Positions 47,560 to 60,300 of a stretch of 64,000 nucleotides of DNA are shown here, one piece after another. The notes below the pieces were generated by a model that did no database searches, was not told the DNA's origin, and saw only the letters and a list, made by a program, of their open reading frames with translations. Position 1 is the first letter of the stretch. Every line of letters begins with the position of its first letter. The stretch comes from Pleurodeles waltl (taxonomy: Eukaryota; Chordata; Amphibia; Caudata; Salamandridae): NCBI RefSeq assembly GCF_031143425.1, contig NC_090440.1:1273279123-1273343122 (forward strand), given 5' to 3'. Both the position numbers and the translations under genes were made by a program.

Positions 47560-50085
47560 AAACTGGTTTTGTAAGGCAGGCACCTGTGTTTTTGGTCCTG
47601 GGTTCGGCGGCTATATAGGGAAACATACTAAACCCAAACATTTCTGGAAACTAGACATCCGGGGGAGCCCACAGAGGTGTGACTTGTGTGGATTCCCCAA
47701 AGTTTTCTTACCCAGAATACCCTGCAAAGCTGAAATGTTGAATAAAAACTCTGGCCCATATTTATACTTTTTTTGCGCCGCTTTTTGACGCAAAAAACGA
47801 CGCAAAGTTACGAAATACAATTGTATTTTGTAAGTTTGCGCCGTTTTTGCGTCAAAAAGCGGCGCAAATGCAGCGCTAAAAAAGTATAAATATGGGCTTC
47901 TATTTTTCTTGCATTTCTGTCACACAAACTACAGGAATATGCTGCAATTGACAAAATTCCTACCACCCAGTGATTCCTCACCTGTCCTGATAAAAACACT
48001 ACCCCACTTGAGTGCCTATACCTAGTACCTGCGTAAGGAATGGATCACCCCAGGGTCAACAGTTGCCTCTTGTAAGTACCAACATTGACTGTTGTGTGAT
48101 CTATTCCTGTTGCATGCGCTAGGCCTACCCACACAATTGAGGTACCATTTTTATCGGGAGACTTAGGGGAATTCTGAGTGGAAGGACATTTGTGGCTCCT
48201 CTCAGATTCCAGAACTTTCTGTCACCGAAATGTGAGGATTTTTTTTTTTTTTTGCCACATTTTGAGGTTTGCAAAGGATTCTGGGTAACATAACCTGATC
48301 AGACCCCAACAAGTCACCCCATCTTGGATTCCCATTGGTGTCTAGTTTTCAAAACTGTGCAGGTTTGCTAGGTTTCCCTAGGTGCCTGCTGAGCTAGAGG
48401 CCCAAATCCACAGCTAGGCACTTTGCAAAAAACAGCTCAGTTTTTTTTGTCAAAATGTGACGTGCCCACGTTGTGTTTTGGGGCATTTCGTGTTGCAGGC
48501 ACTAGGCCTACCCCCACAAGTGAGGCATCATTTTTATCTGGAGACTTGGGGAAATGCTGGGTGGAAGGAAATTTGTGGCTCCTCTCAGATTCCAGAACTT
48601 TCTGTCACCGAAATGTGAGGAAAAAGTGTTTTTTTGGCCACATTTTGACGTTTGCAAAGGATTATGGGTAACAGAACTTGATCAGAGCCCCACAAGTCAC
48701 CCCATCTTGATTACCGTAGGTGTCTAGTTTTGAAAACTGTGCAGGTTTGCTAGGTTTCCCTAAGTGCCTGCTGAGCTAGAGGCCAAAATCCACAGCTAGG
48801 CACTTTGCAAAAAACAGCTCTGTTTTCTTTGTGAAAATGTGATGTGTCCACGTTGTGTTTTTGGGGCATTTCCTGTCGCGGGCACTAGGCCTACCCCAAC
48901 AAGTGAGGTATCATTTTTATCGGGAGACTTGGGGAAATGCTGGGTGGAAGGAAATTTGTGGCTCCTCTCAGATTCCAGAACTTTCTGTCACCGAAATGTG
49001 AGGATTTTTTTTTTTTTTGGCCACATTTTGAGGTTTGCAAAGGATTATGGGTAACAGAACTTGATCAGAGCCCCACAAGTCACCCCATCTTGGATTACCG
49101 TAGGTGTCTAGTTTTGAAAACTGTGCAGGTTTTCTAGGTTTCCCTAAGTGCCTGCTGAGCTAGAGGCCAAAATCCACAGCTAGGCACTTTGCAAAAAACA
49201 GCTCAGTTTTTTTTGTCAAAATGTGATGTGCCCACGTTGTGTTTTGGGGCATTTCCTGTCGCAGGCACTAGGCCTACCCCCACAAGTGAGGTATAATTTT
49301 TATCTGGAGACTTGGGGAAATGCTGGGTGGAAGGAAATTTGTGGCTCCTCTCAGATTCCAGAACTTTCTGTCACCGAAATGTGAGGAAAAAGTGTTTTTT
49401 TGGCCACATTTTGACGTTTGCAAAGGATTATGGGTAACAGAACTTGATCAGAGCCCCACAAGTCACCCCATCTTGATTACCGTAGGTGTCTAGTTTTGAA
49501 AACTGTGCAGGTTTGCTAGGTTTCCCTAAGTGCCTGCTGAGCTAGAGGCCAAAATCCACAGCTAGGCACTTTGCAAAAAACAGCTCTGTTTTCTTTGTGA
49601 AAATGTGATGTGTCCACGTTGTGTTTTTGGGGCATTTCCTGTCGCGGGCACTAGGCCTACCCCAACAAGTGAGGTATCATTTTTATCGGGAGACTTGGGG
49701 GAACGCTGGGTGGAAGGAAATTTGTGGCTCCTCTCAGATTCCAGAACTTTCTGTCACCGAAATGTGAGGAAAAAGTGTTTTTTTGGCCACATTTTGAGGT
49801 TTGCAAAGGATTCTGGGTAACAGAACTTGATCAGAGCCCACAAGTCAGCCCATCCTGGATTCCCCTAGGTGTCTAGTTTAAAAAAATGTGCAGGTTTTGT
49901 AGGTTTTCATAGGTGGCGGCTGAGCTAGAAGCCAAAATCTACAGCTAGGCACTTTGCAAAAAACACGTCAGATTTCAATGTAAAAATGTGATGTGTCCAT
50001 GTTGCCTTTCCAGTCGTGTGCATTAGGCCTACCCACGCAAGTGAGGTACCATTTTTATCGGGAGACTTGGGGGAACACAGAATAG
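47560..50085. repeat. Satellite block of the decayed piggyBac copy
   Basis: The monomers are of the same family as 5900-11,990. The first part (47,560-48,010) runs in reverse orientation and the rest forward. The forward units show a dimeric period of 766 bp (for example, 48,839 to 49,605), unlike the 1129-bp period in the 633-13,053 element. Repeated 66-82 codon frames are not genes. Confidence 0.9.
47754..47897. mobile_element. Small palindromic MITE, 144 bp
   Basis: It begins GCCCATATTTATACTTTTT and ends AAAAAGTATAAATATGGGC, with inner arms around GCGCCGCTTTTTGACGC and GCGTCAAAAAGCGGCGC. It is a nearly complete foldback. The terminus resembles family B MITEs, of which it may be an internally deleted form. 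It is inserted in a reversed satellite monomer. Confidence 0.85.
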
Positions 50086-50901
50086 CACAACAAGTGTTAT
50101 TGCCCCTTGTCTGTCTCTAAATTTTTACCTTCCAAATGTAAGACAGTGTGTAAAAAAGACATCTATTTGAGAAATGGCCTGTAATTCACATGCTAGTATG
50201 GGGTCCCCGGAATTCAGAGATGGGCAAATAACCACTGCTGCTCAATACCTTATCTTATGCCCATTTTGGAAATACAAAGGTTTTCTTGATACCTATTTTT
50301 CACTCTTTATATTTCAGCAAATGAATTGCTGTATACCCGGTATAGAATGAAAACCCATTGCGAGGTGCAGCTCTGGGAACTTATGGATCTTGATGAACCT
50401 ACAAGCCATATATATCCCTGCAACCAGAAGAGTCCAGCACATGTAACGGTATATTGCTTTAAAAAATCTGACATTGCAGGAAAAAGTTACAGAGTAAAAC
50501 GCTGAGAAAAATTGCTGTTTTGTTCAGCTCAATTTCCTTTTTTTTTTTTTTCAGCTGTTATTTTCTGTAAGAAAACCTTGTAGGATCTACAAAATGACCC
50601 CTTGCTGAATTCAGAATTTTGTCTACTTTTCAGAAATGCTTAGCTTTCCGGGATCCAGTATTGGTTTTACACCCATTCCTGTCACTAACTGGAAGGAGGC
50701 TGAAAGCACCAAAAATAGTAAAAATGGGGTATGTCCCAGTAAAATGCCAAGATTGTGTTGAAAAATGTGGTTTTCTGATTCAAGTCTGCCTGTTCCTGAA
50801 AGCTGGGAAGATGGTGATTTTAGCACCACAAACCTTTTGTTGATGCGATTTTCAGGGAAAAAACCCACAAGCCTTCTTCGGCAGCCCTTTTTCCCCATTT
50901 T

Positions 50902-52620
50902 TGTCAAAGTCACCAGATCCTCGGCTTCTGTGCACCTTCCCAACACGTCCACCACTGAACAGCTCCAAGACTCTGATAGATAAATCACAGAGACTGAGAG
51001 AGTTCAAGAGGGGAAAAGGGGATTAGGAAGGGAACAGCTGGGAAGGAGAAATGTAATAAGAAAAAGGTTAGAACACACAATATGAAAATTATATCTCCTG
51101 AAATCAATACTAGACTATGTTTCTAAGCCTAGTCACTCTGAAAACATGAACAATTTCAGAGTTGAGGTTAAAATGACTAAGTTTCAAGATGGCCAGATAC
51201 TTGTAGGGGAATCAAGATGAATTAAATGAAAACTTTCTTATTCAAGTACTCTCCTTTACATGAGAATCAGAAAAACATTCTGACTAAATTTTAAACCAGT
51301 CATATAAATCCTGTTTTGAGAATAGAATGTATTCTAGGACCATACAATATTGCTTCTAGGAACTCTGTCCTTCTGTGTACTCTTAAAATGTTTCAACACA
51401 AATTGCTCATATTGCATAAATATATATATATAGTAAATACCATAAAAGGATTGTGCACCATAATTAACACAAAATGGATTCAAGAAACAAATCACATAAC
51501 TTGTCAACTCGAATATTACATGATAAATATCTTAGAATAGTGACATACAATAAACAACATGAATCAAACTCGAGGAGAGAATCGTGCGTCTTGCCGATTC
51601 CAGTGTCACCATGTAAAATACCAACAAATGATAGCATGCCATGAATATCAAAGTCAAATCATCATTAATCGAATCGCGCGTCTTGCCGATTCGTAAAACA
51701 CGATGTAAAAGTCAAGAAATAACAGCTCACAATAAATAACAAGATCAAAGTACAATGAAACGAATCGCCCTTCTTTTTCCGATTCTTAAGCCACCATGTA
51801 AATGTCAAGAAATGGTAGCACGCAATGAACAACAAAGTTACATCCTCATGAAACGAGATGTGTGTCTTTCCAATTCGTAAAACATCATTTAAATGTCAAG
51901 AAATAGTAGCGTGCAATGGACAGCAATGTTTAAACACCATAAAACTAATCGCGCATCTTGCCGATTCTTAAGCCACCATGCCAATGTCAAGAAATGGTAG
52001 CACGCAATGAATAACAAAGTCAAACCTTTATGAAATAAATCGCGCGTCTTGCCTATTTGTAAACTACCATATAAATGTCAAGAAATGGTAGCGCGCAAGT
52101 AATCTGTTACTCATTTAAGAATTAAACCAAGAATATGAAAATTCTCAATAACGGCGTCGGGACAGTCCAACCACCATCTTACCACCTGGAACAATGATCA
52201 CCAATGAAGGATTAAGGGTAGAAGTCTGGAAGATCCAAATAGGGCACCGGGAACAGGAGCTCATGAAGAAGCTGCTGCTCTGCACCGAGACCTCTGAATA
52301 GTGAGCACTGGGAATTGGGCTGGCTCTCTTTTATAGAGTCTTGGCCCAGCCCAGAACCACGCCCAGGCATGTTGCAGGGAAAGTCTCTGGAAGGCCCTGG
52401 AAAGGGGCCACACCCTAACACACTCTGAAAACCTGCAGCAATACATTGCAAAGGAACAGTATTTGTAAGCATATTAAAAATAAGTTTTCAGGATTGAACT
52501 CTGCAATGCAAAGGGTTAAACCACAACATATCAGCACAATGCATAAATTATGTTGTTTTGAGAGTGCTGGGTTTTTGCATTTTTGTCGCCAGTAGTGCGC
52601 GTACTGCTCTGGTGTTGACA
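50902..52620 (-). mobile_element. Solo LTR candidate, 1.7 kb, inserted in the piggyBac right arm
   Basis: On the minus strand it starts TGTCAACACC (52,620) and ends GGTGACTTTGACA (50,902), with inverted TGTCAA/TTGACA tips. The piggyBac right arm is continuous on either side. A promoter-like CTATAAAAGAGAGCC lies on the minus strand at about 52,325-52,340, followed by a leader-like sequence. Six roughly 90-bp repeats carrying AATCGCGCGTCTTGCCGATT lie at about 51,580, 51,672, 51,760, 51,855, 51,948 and 52,038. No exact target duplication is seen (ATTTT versus ATTAA). No coding sequence is recognised. Confidence 0.55.
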
Positions 52621-52859
52621 ATTAATTTTTTTTAAACAAAACTTTAGGTGTATTTTGGCTAATTTCTTGGTGTCCTCCAGGGGAACCCAGAAACTCTGGG
52701 TACCTCTAGAATCCCTAGGATGTTGGAAAAAAAGGACGCAAATTTGGCATGGATAGCTTATGTGGACAAAAAATTATGAAGGACTTAGCGCGAACTACCC
52801 CAAATAGCCAAAAAAGGGCTCAGCACTGGGGGGGGAAGGCCCAGCAGCAAAGAGGTTAA

Positions 52860-53510
52860 GCACAAACTCATATCTGTACAACCACAGATAAGGCTGTCTT
52901 GCTGAACAATAAAAGTTGCTTACTAGTGCATGAATAGATTCACAGACCTAACAGATGAGTGGGCTTTTACAGCTGGGTCTACTGGAAGGTATTAAATTGA
53001 CCCTTCTTCCCAAAATTCTATATATAATGTAAACAATAACCCTGACGTCAGCCCTGGGGATTCTAGGGGTAGTTCAGTGACTCATCGATCACTTTATTTG
53101 GGAATTTGGGAGGTGGAGAAACTGTATATTACAAAGCAAAGGTCATATCACCCATTGATGAGAGGAGGGGATTAGGGATCACATATCAGTCACACTGCTA
53201 TGCGGCAGGGCAGCTTCACAATATGGTGGAGTGGCATTGTCGATCTACATAACAACACTGGTGCTGTATGGACCAAGTATTGGTGGGAATGAACATTTGG
53301 AAAGTTCCCTGGTTAACTAAGCAACATAGACCATGGGAGTCCACACTTCCCTAGTCATAAGAGCAATGATAGAGGTGTGGGACAGGCTTGCAGTCACAAG
53401 AAGGTTAAGTGCAATCCCATCCTCAATGACCGTAGTGACAGGTAACCCATAATGTATTCCTGCAACAATAGGCTCAGATTATACAGCAGGGCACATGAGA
53501 GTTACAGAGC
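52860..53510 (+). pseudogene. L1 ORF2 downstream segment
   Basis: In shifting frames the plus strand reads like the post-RT portion of L1 ORF2: a W-x-LSL-GRI-like block near 52,970, then PLMRGG, YQSHCYAAGQLHNMVEW near 53,150-53,240. It continues the L1 interrupted at 45,501. It is heavily decayed. Confidence 0.6.
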
Positions 53511-54718
53511 TGTTAAAAAAACATATTTATCAGCCAATGACCTGTCTTATTTATGCCCATTTTTAAACTGCCATTGGTGTCAAACACAGTTGAATGCACT
53601 GTGCAAGAATAATTGCTAGTAAACAATGAGCTAGTGGTGTTGGGCATCAACAAGTCAGATTTCCGCCCCATACAGGAAACCAAGAGACTAGCTGGAGATA
53701 AGCTAGGAGATAAGCTCCTGTAGATGGGGTGGGAAATGAGTATCAAAATTGCTGGATATCTTGATCTTCATTGACAATGTGGATTTCCAGATGTCGCTGA
53801 TGAAGTTAGTAAACATGTTTTACTTGACTGAGGCTGTTATGCCTTTTATCATTCACTTTCTTGATGGACAGACTAAACATATAAAAATTTACATCATATT
53901 GCCCCAAAACTGCCAATGAGCTGTGGTGACTTACACAGATTTACAATATATTTTTTAAAGATTTATGCTCAGCAGGCTGGGTTCATCATTGCATATGATT
54001 TTAATTTTTAGATGTGTGGCAATGACGCCCAACTACAGACATAACTGGAGGAGAGCAGAGCAGGGACGGAAACAGTGCATGCATGCCTGAGGGAAATCTT
54101 TCACTTGAAGTGGTAAGCAAGGTTTTTATAAAATGTTCTGTGACAGATATGCTTAAATTAAAGGGATCAGGTCTGAATTTAGTCCAGTTACACTCTTGAG
54201 TAGACTTGAGCAGTGTGCCTAAAAACCTATTTTTTTTTAAAAAATCAGGTATGTTGCGTTTATGACTGTTCTTTGGAAAAAGAAAACAAAGAGGTGGTAA
54301 ATGATGACAGTTTCCAGTGAATCCTTTCAAAGTTCTACTATCCTTCCTGGAACCTCCTACCCCCTCTAAATGCACCTTTCTGACATCAATCAAAAACTAA
54401 GACTTAGTTATGCCATATCTGCCATTTTTGGACAGCTGTGCAACCAAAAAATCTAGAGACACACAACTAGGGCATCTTTCAAAAATATACTTATGAAGGA
54501 ATCTTGTGGCCTTGCCCAGATTGTGCTGGACATTGATGAGGGAAAGAGCTGTTGTCAGCTATTTAACAAAAGGGAGCAACTTCTCAAAACTCAACACTCC
54601 ACATGTTCATACAATTTTGGAGAAGAGAAATCCCCAAAAAAGAAATAATATCTAATAAATCTATCTTTTTCTTGTACAAAAACAAGGATATACACTATGA
54701 GACACCTTTGTACATTTA
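53511..54718. other. Unassigned sequence
   Basis: No gene, repeat or terminus is recognised in about 1.2 kb. The longest frame (54,001-54,393, minus) shows no known domain. Confidence 0.5.
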
Positions 54719-55610
54719 GAGGCATATTTATACTCTGTTAGTGTCATTTGTTTTTACTCTAATTTGGTGAAAAACTAACTCCATATTTATTCTTTGGTGC
54801 TAGACCTTCTAGTGCCAAATTTATGGAGTTAAAGTCATTTTTTGGACGTGGAAACCTGCCTTGCCTTAATGAGATGCAAGGTAGACGTTCCTGTGCAAAA
54901 AATGACTGTCTGGCCTTAACGCCATATTTATACTCCTGTGCAAAAAAGTTGCACAGGAGGGGTAAAAAAATGGTGCAAAGGTTGCTCTGCCCCATTTTTT
55001 AACGCCTGTGGTCAGGGCAGACGTTAGGGGACCTGTGGGCCAATTTCTATAGTGGAACACCATGGAATAAGCCCACAGGTGCCCCCCAGGCTCCAGGGAC
55101 ACCCCCACCCACACCAGAGGGACTGTGGAGGATGGGGGACCCCATCCTAGGTAAGTACAAGTAGGTATTTAATTTTATTTTTTAAAGTGCCATAGGGGGC
55201 CCTGAAATGGGCCCCCATACATGGCACAGGGTGCAATGGCCATGCCCAGGGGACCTTTGACCCCTGTGCTGGCCATTGAGGTGGTGGGCATGACTCCTGC
55301 ATTTTCTAAGGTAGGATTCATGTCACCTGGTAGGTTTAGCATCAAAAAATGACGCTAATCTAGTCAGAGTCATTTTTTAACTCTAACCTGCCTAACCTCA
55401 TTTTTTGGTGCCAAACTCCCTTCTTCCATACCGCCAGCTCCACCCGACTAACGTCATTTTTATTGACGCTAGCCTACTCTTTGCACCGGCTTGCACCGTT
55501 CCATAAATATGGAGCCTGGCTGGTGCTCAGAAATGGTGCAAGCTGGTGCTAAACTTTTTGGTACAAAACTGCTTTAGCGCAGTTTTGCACCAAAAGTATA
55601 AATCAGGGCC
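54719..55610 (+). mobile_element. MITE, family B copy 6, with TTA duplication
   Basis: The left end GAGGCATATTTATACTCTG is preceded by TTA (54,716-54,718). The right end AAAGTATAAATCAGGGCC is followed by TTA. It has the same internal blocks, including CCCATCCTAGGTAAGTAC. The TTA duplication is of the PIF/Harbinger TWA type. Confidence 0.9.
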
Positions 55611-55613
55611 TTA

Positions 55614-57422
55614 GAGTTAAAAGAAGAAATACATTCCAAACTGAGATGTGAAAATCATGTGTAGATTAATCTACATTCAACTTGTTCTTATTTTGACCTT
55701 ATAAAAATCGAATGTAATTATCGGTATAGCTGAGATCCTTAATTTTATTGCACTTTCAGATACAGTTTAAAGATGGGCCGAGCCTGAGTTTCATCTACAT
55801 TTCCTATAGGTAAGCCAGGCGAATACAAGTTATGCAGCGTCCTCTCACTTCCTTAGCCCTCTCACACATTACAAGTTATTTTTTATCTTGCATGATTCTG
55901 TCTCTAAGTAGTCTCAGTTTCAACAACTCAAAATGTTCTTTTCTTAATCACCAAAACAGTTCAAAAGATATATCATTTCAGATCGGGTCAACATTTGCAA
56001 AAGTCTACTCACACATATGCCACCTTGCACACCTGCACAATCCCATGGCCCCGAATTGACACACAGAGTCCATCATCTATTCTCAGTGAGCTTCAACTGT
56101 TTTGGTGAAATTTGAGAAGAACAATTTGAGTAGTGTAGAATTGAGGTTAAACAAGGTTATTCCAATAAAATAGGTTCGAAAAAAGAAGCACTTTGTGACT
56201 ACATAAGAATGCAAGACTCCCTCTATACAACATTGTCCTAAAAGAGTCTTGAATCATCTGAACATTTGTCATCGCAGAAAGACAAAAAGAAGTACAGTAG
56301 AGTGAACTGGTGAAACCCCACCAGAAAAATAGGTCTCAAAAGCACCTTAAGGATTGACTTTTAGGACACATCAGAATGGCAACAAATCGCAAATGAAAAC
56401 AGTATTTTCTGTTATAAAAAGTGAATAAATTCTGTTCAACACCACCCCCTCACCAGGAAGAGAGACAGGAAGACGCACTCTGGAAAGCAAGGGACCTACA
56501 TGAGACTGGCTTCAGGAAACTCAATGAAAAGCATGGTCAATGCTTAAATCCACTAGAAGAATCCCAGCGTACCAACCCTTAACTTCCTAGAGCCTCTGTG
56601 AGTTCTGAAAATGGTTAAGTGCTTACTGGAAAATCAACAGTCAGGCCCTCTCTTATTTTCTTTATTAAAAGGTTGGAACTCACTGTTTTATTCCAGCTGA
56701 CTTGAATCAACTACTCACAAGTATTGTCCTACTACTGATGGGTGATTAGGCTTTGTCCCGATTTGTAACTGACATGGGCAGGAGCACCACACATTACCCA
56801 ATCTGGGACCACAAAGTTGTTTCCAGAATGCAATGATGATGCCCTGCCTAACATGGAGACCTAAATGGCATATTTAAGGGCATTCCAGAACTCCTCAGCC
56901 CAGGAAATCCACCACCTTCACATCTTCTAAAATGTAGAACTACAGTTATATGTCACAGAGTCTATCTGGAAGAGGATGAATCAAGACTGCTCTAATGAAA
57001 ACATTAAGAAAGAAAGAGGTAGACAAAGAAACAGATCACACAACCCATCCTCACTCCCCCAAAACTGAGAAGGAAGAGGTGCTGAATCAAAGCCCATGCA
57101 ATGGGAGTTTCACAATGTAAAAGGGAATGACTCACTCACAGAGAATAGGCAGAAAAATAAAAACAAACCCCACTATAGAGTATTCATAGTAACAACCCGA
57201 GAAGGAATGATGTGATCAGTGAAATACAAGCCCATAATAAAGGCTGCATACAAACAACTATAGATTAAAGTTAATAACTGTACTGATACAGTAGAAAAAT
57301 TGAAACCCTTTGTGACTGAGTGGGACATGCCTATGGCTGCAATGGGACTTAAACACTTTTTTGTAATACACCCATGTTATATACATACCAGGCAAATTTG
57401 TATTCCAGAATAAGAGAACTAA
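55614..57422. other. Unassigned sequence
   Basis: This is about 1.8 kb without recognised genes, tandem repeats or element ends. Confidence 0.5.
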
Positions 57423-58800
57423 GGGCCATATGTTCAAAACTGTTGCGACTCGGTAACCATTGCCAAACGGAACACTGGTCACAAAATAATGAAATTGGAA
57501 TGTGAGAAACACATTTGCACCCTTAAATTTAGTGTTGCAAATGATTAACAATTCATACATTTACTGACTCCAAGTAGTGATTCCCAAATAACAAAATCTT
57601 TATTTGTGTATTGCTAATCATATGTTCATTGGTCATACACAGCGAATAGTTGCAAAACACCCATATGTACATGCAATTTGCCACCACCTTGATGGTAATG
57701 TGCAAACTGAAAAAACAGCCCCCAAATGCAACTGATTTAACCAAAATGTCTGCTCTGAATGTCATGACAGAGAGAATCAGGATGTTGGCCCATTTACAGG
57801 CAAGGCAGAGAAAACAAGAGAGATCTTCAGACTGAGGGTGACACTATTTCATCAAAGTGATGAAGAAATATAGACAAAGTATAGGCTAAGTAGTGCAGTA
57901 ATCATTGATCTAATTGCTAATTCAAGGCCTCAGCTTGATAGCCAAATATTATGCAGTAAGTCCATCCCACCCATGAGCAGGTGTTATGCAGTTTGCATCT
58001 ATTAGCATCTGGTAGCTCTAATGGTGTGACTGCAGCTGTTGGTGGTGTGTCACAGAGGGCACTGTCAAGGTTTTTCAGTGCATTTTCTGTATGTAGTAAA
58101 AATGTGCATTGAGGTACATATATTTCCCAAGAAATGCACAGAAAATGCTGACGCCAAGATTGATTTTAGCGGCTACCTAACTTTCCAATGTCATAGGGTT
58201 TGTACATGGCACACATGTGCCAATCTGTCCACCCTCTGTAATTATCTATTCTGCAAATAGAAAAAATACTCATTCAGTGAATGTACAAGTGGTGTGTGAT
58301 GCTAAACATGTGATTATAGACATTGTACCCCATTTCCCAGGGAGCATCCATCATTTTGTTCATATTCAGACACAGTGGCATTCATTCAAGTCTTTAAAGA
58401 ACATTGGGTGTTGTATATATTTTTGGGTAATAAGTCTATATAACCTATTGATTGCAATAGAAATTCATAATTATTGATGTAGATGTGCTATTACAAGTGA
58501 TATGCCATATGTCCATGGATAATGACTCCATAGCTGGGTCCATCCACACAGAGTGAGCGTGATTACAATGTTGCTCAAAGAAAAACAAGAGATGGTCTTG
58601 AGCGCACATTTGGAATACTGAAAAGAAGATACAGATTTTTGTCCAATTTTAGCTGCATGTGCAATTCCACACAATTTAGGAACTTGCAGAGGCTTGGAAG
58701 TCACTATATCTGAGTCTGAAGATGAGGAAGAACAGCTAATACCACATTTACAACATGATGCATCAAGAGCAGCAAAGGTTTGAATGCAATATGCTACCAT
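57423..58800 (+). pseudogene. HARBI1-type transposase pseudogene, different lineage
   Basis: A probable element start lies at GGGCCATATGTTC (57,423), after TAA. Plus-strand pieces in order: a basic N-terminal stretch (ARQRKQERSSD, to 57,835), YRLSSAVIIDLIANSRPQ near 57,885 (the RYRLS block of HARBI1), NTHSVNVQVVCDAKHVI with PGSIHH near 58,275-58,350, and GLERTFGILKRRYRF near 58,590-58,630 carrying the Glu motif. The region between the first two blocks, with the first catalytic Asp, is not intact. It is not closely similar to the transposases at 34,249 and 61,983. Confidence 0.75.
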
Positions 58801-59074
58801 ACCTAATAATTATTTTACAGGGTAAATGAACAATTCACACAATATTAGCAAATACAACGTAAATGCATGATGCAGATAAACTTTCAGCAATCTTTATTCT
58901 AATGTTTCTCAAGGAATGTAAGCAAAGAAATGTCACAATAACTCATGTCACAAGTATTGGACACAAATGTTTGACATATGTGTACATATACACAAGAACT
59001 CAAAAAATACATGAATACAACTTCTTTTTACATGTATTTGGTACAAACAGAAGTGATGACACCCACGTTTACAC

Positions 59075-59600
59075 CTACAGTACTGCAGTCAGAACACTCA
59101 GGGTCACTGATAAGCTTCTAACACTAGATCGACCTTCTCTTTCTGAAAATACAATCTGACTGACACCTGCAGTCTGAGTGGTATGTAATCTGTCCAAAGC
59201 ATTTGTTATCTCTATCTGGTCACAAGCCACATCGACACTGTAGTACTCCATTTCAGCTTGGAGGTTGACAGTACTCCTCAACAACACAAATGTAGCATGT
59301 GCAAGTCTGTTAATTGATCTGGTTAATCCATCAATGAGGACACACTGTTGATTTTCCCTATGTCTCTGATTTACAGAACCAGCATTTAAATCCTTGCATA
59401 GTCTTTAAAGTATCTTTGAAAATGTCAATCTTCGCAATGATGGCACTTTGATTTTCAGCAAGGGTTGCAGCAATTATCTCTAATCCTGTGGTTATACTTT
59501 TCTCATTATTAGTAATTTTTGTGTTTGCAAGCTTTATTTCCCTCTGTTCCAGGGTCTGAACCGTGAGCACTGATGCCCCCAAATCACCAAAAATGTGCAC
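59075..59600 (-). pseudogene. Possible Harbinger accessory-protein C-terminal region
   Basis: Two minus-strand frames (59,600-59,358 and 59,287-59,075) are rich in helix-forming residues (TLEQREIKLANTKI, TLAENQSAIIAKI). They resemble the C-terminal coiled region of Harbinger Myb/SANT partner proteins. Their position, facing the HARBI1 pseudogene at 57,423-58,800, fits an accessory gene in the same element. The assignment is weak. Confidence 0.35.
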
Positions 59601-60300
59601 ATTTTCTGATATTTGTATGGGGTGTGGAACCGGCCATACAGTGCATAACGGTTACATCTTCCCTACAGTTCTCTTGGCCTGACTACAGGTTCTTGGCTCA
59701 CACTCTAAGTTCTTCTTCCACACACTTCATTTGCTGACATTATGGCCCTCATTTTAACATTGGTAGTAAATCCCGCTGACCGCCACGGTAACAGACACCA
59801 ACATACCTCTGCGGTGGCAAATATCCATTCAGCATATTATGACACAAACACACGAAACCAACAGAATACTGCCACACACACAAATCTGCCAGCCCAAAGG
59901 ACAGTGTTAAACTGTCAGTACCAACACAACAACGCCCACCACATCATGACCCACGAATCACTGCGGCAGACATTCAATGGCGATAAACTATTGGCGGTAC
60001 ATACTGCTGCGCTCAGAATGGACACCCAAATACAAAACAACACTACATTGGCCAATACTAAAAACACACACCTGACGCTCATACACACACCACACCCACC
60101 CACAGCACCATAAAAAACAAACCCACATTACCCACAACCCTTTACCAACAACAATTACTGCCAGGAGATTGACATGAAGAGCACAGAAACAACTAGACAC
60201 AAACATCACATACACCCATACATCCCTCACGTACCCCACATCACACACCCTACCACATTACTCAACACACTCTGCACAACACACACACCACACAACACCC

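Larger units (their letters stand above)
45502..52859 (+). mobile_element. piggyBac-family copy, 7.4 kb, decayed
   Basis: The right end has CAGCAAAGAGG followed by TTAA at 52,856-52,859, matching the right end of the 633-13,053 element. The left end is probably at TTACTACCTCCCTGG (45,502), a mutated TTAA plus terminus. Contents in order: hairpin battery, TA/CT microsatellites, transposase N-terminal remnant, reversed then forward satellite monomers, and the right arm split by a solo-LTR candidate (50,902-52,620). It is inserted in an L1 ORF2. Confidence 0.8.
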
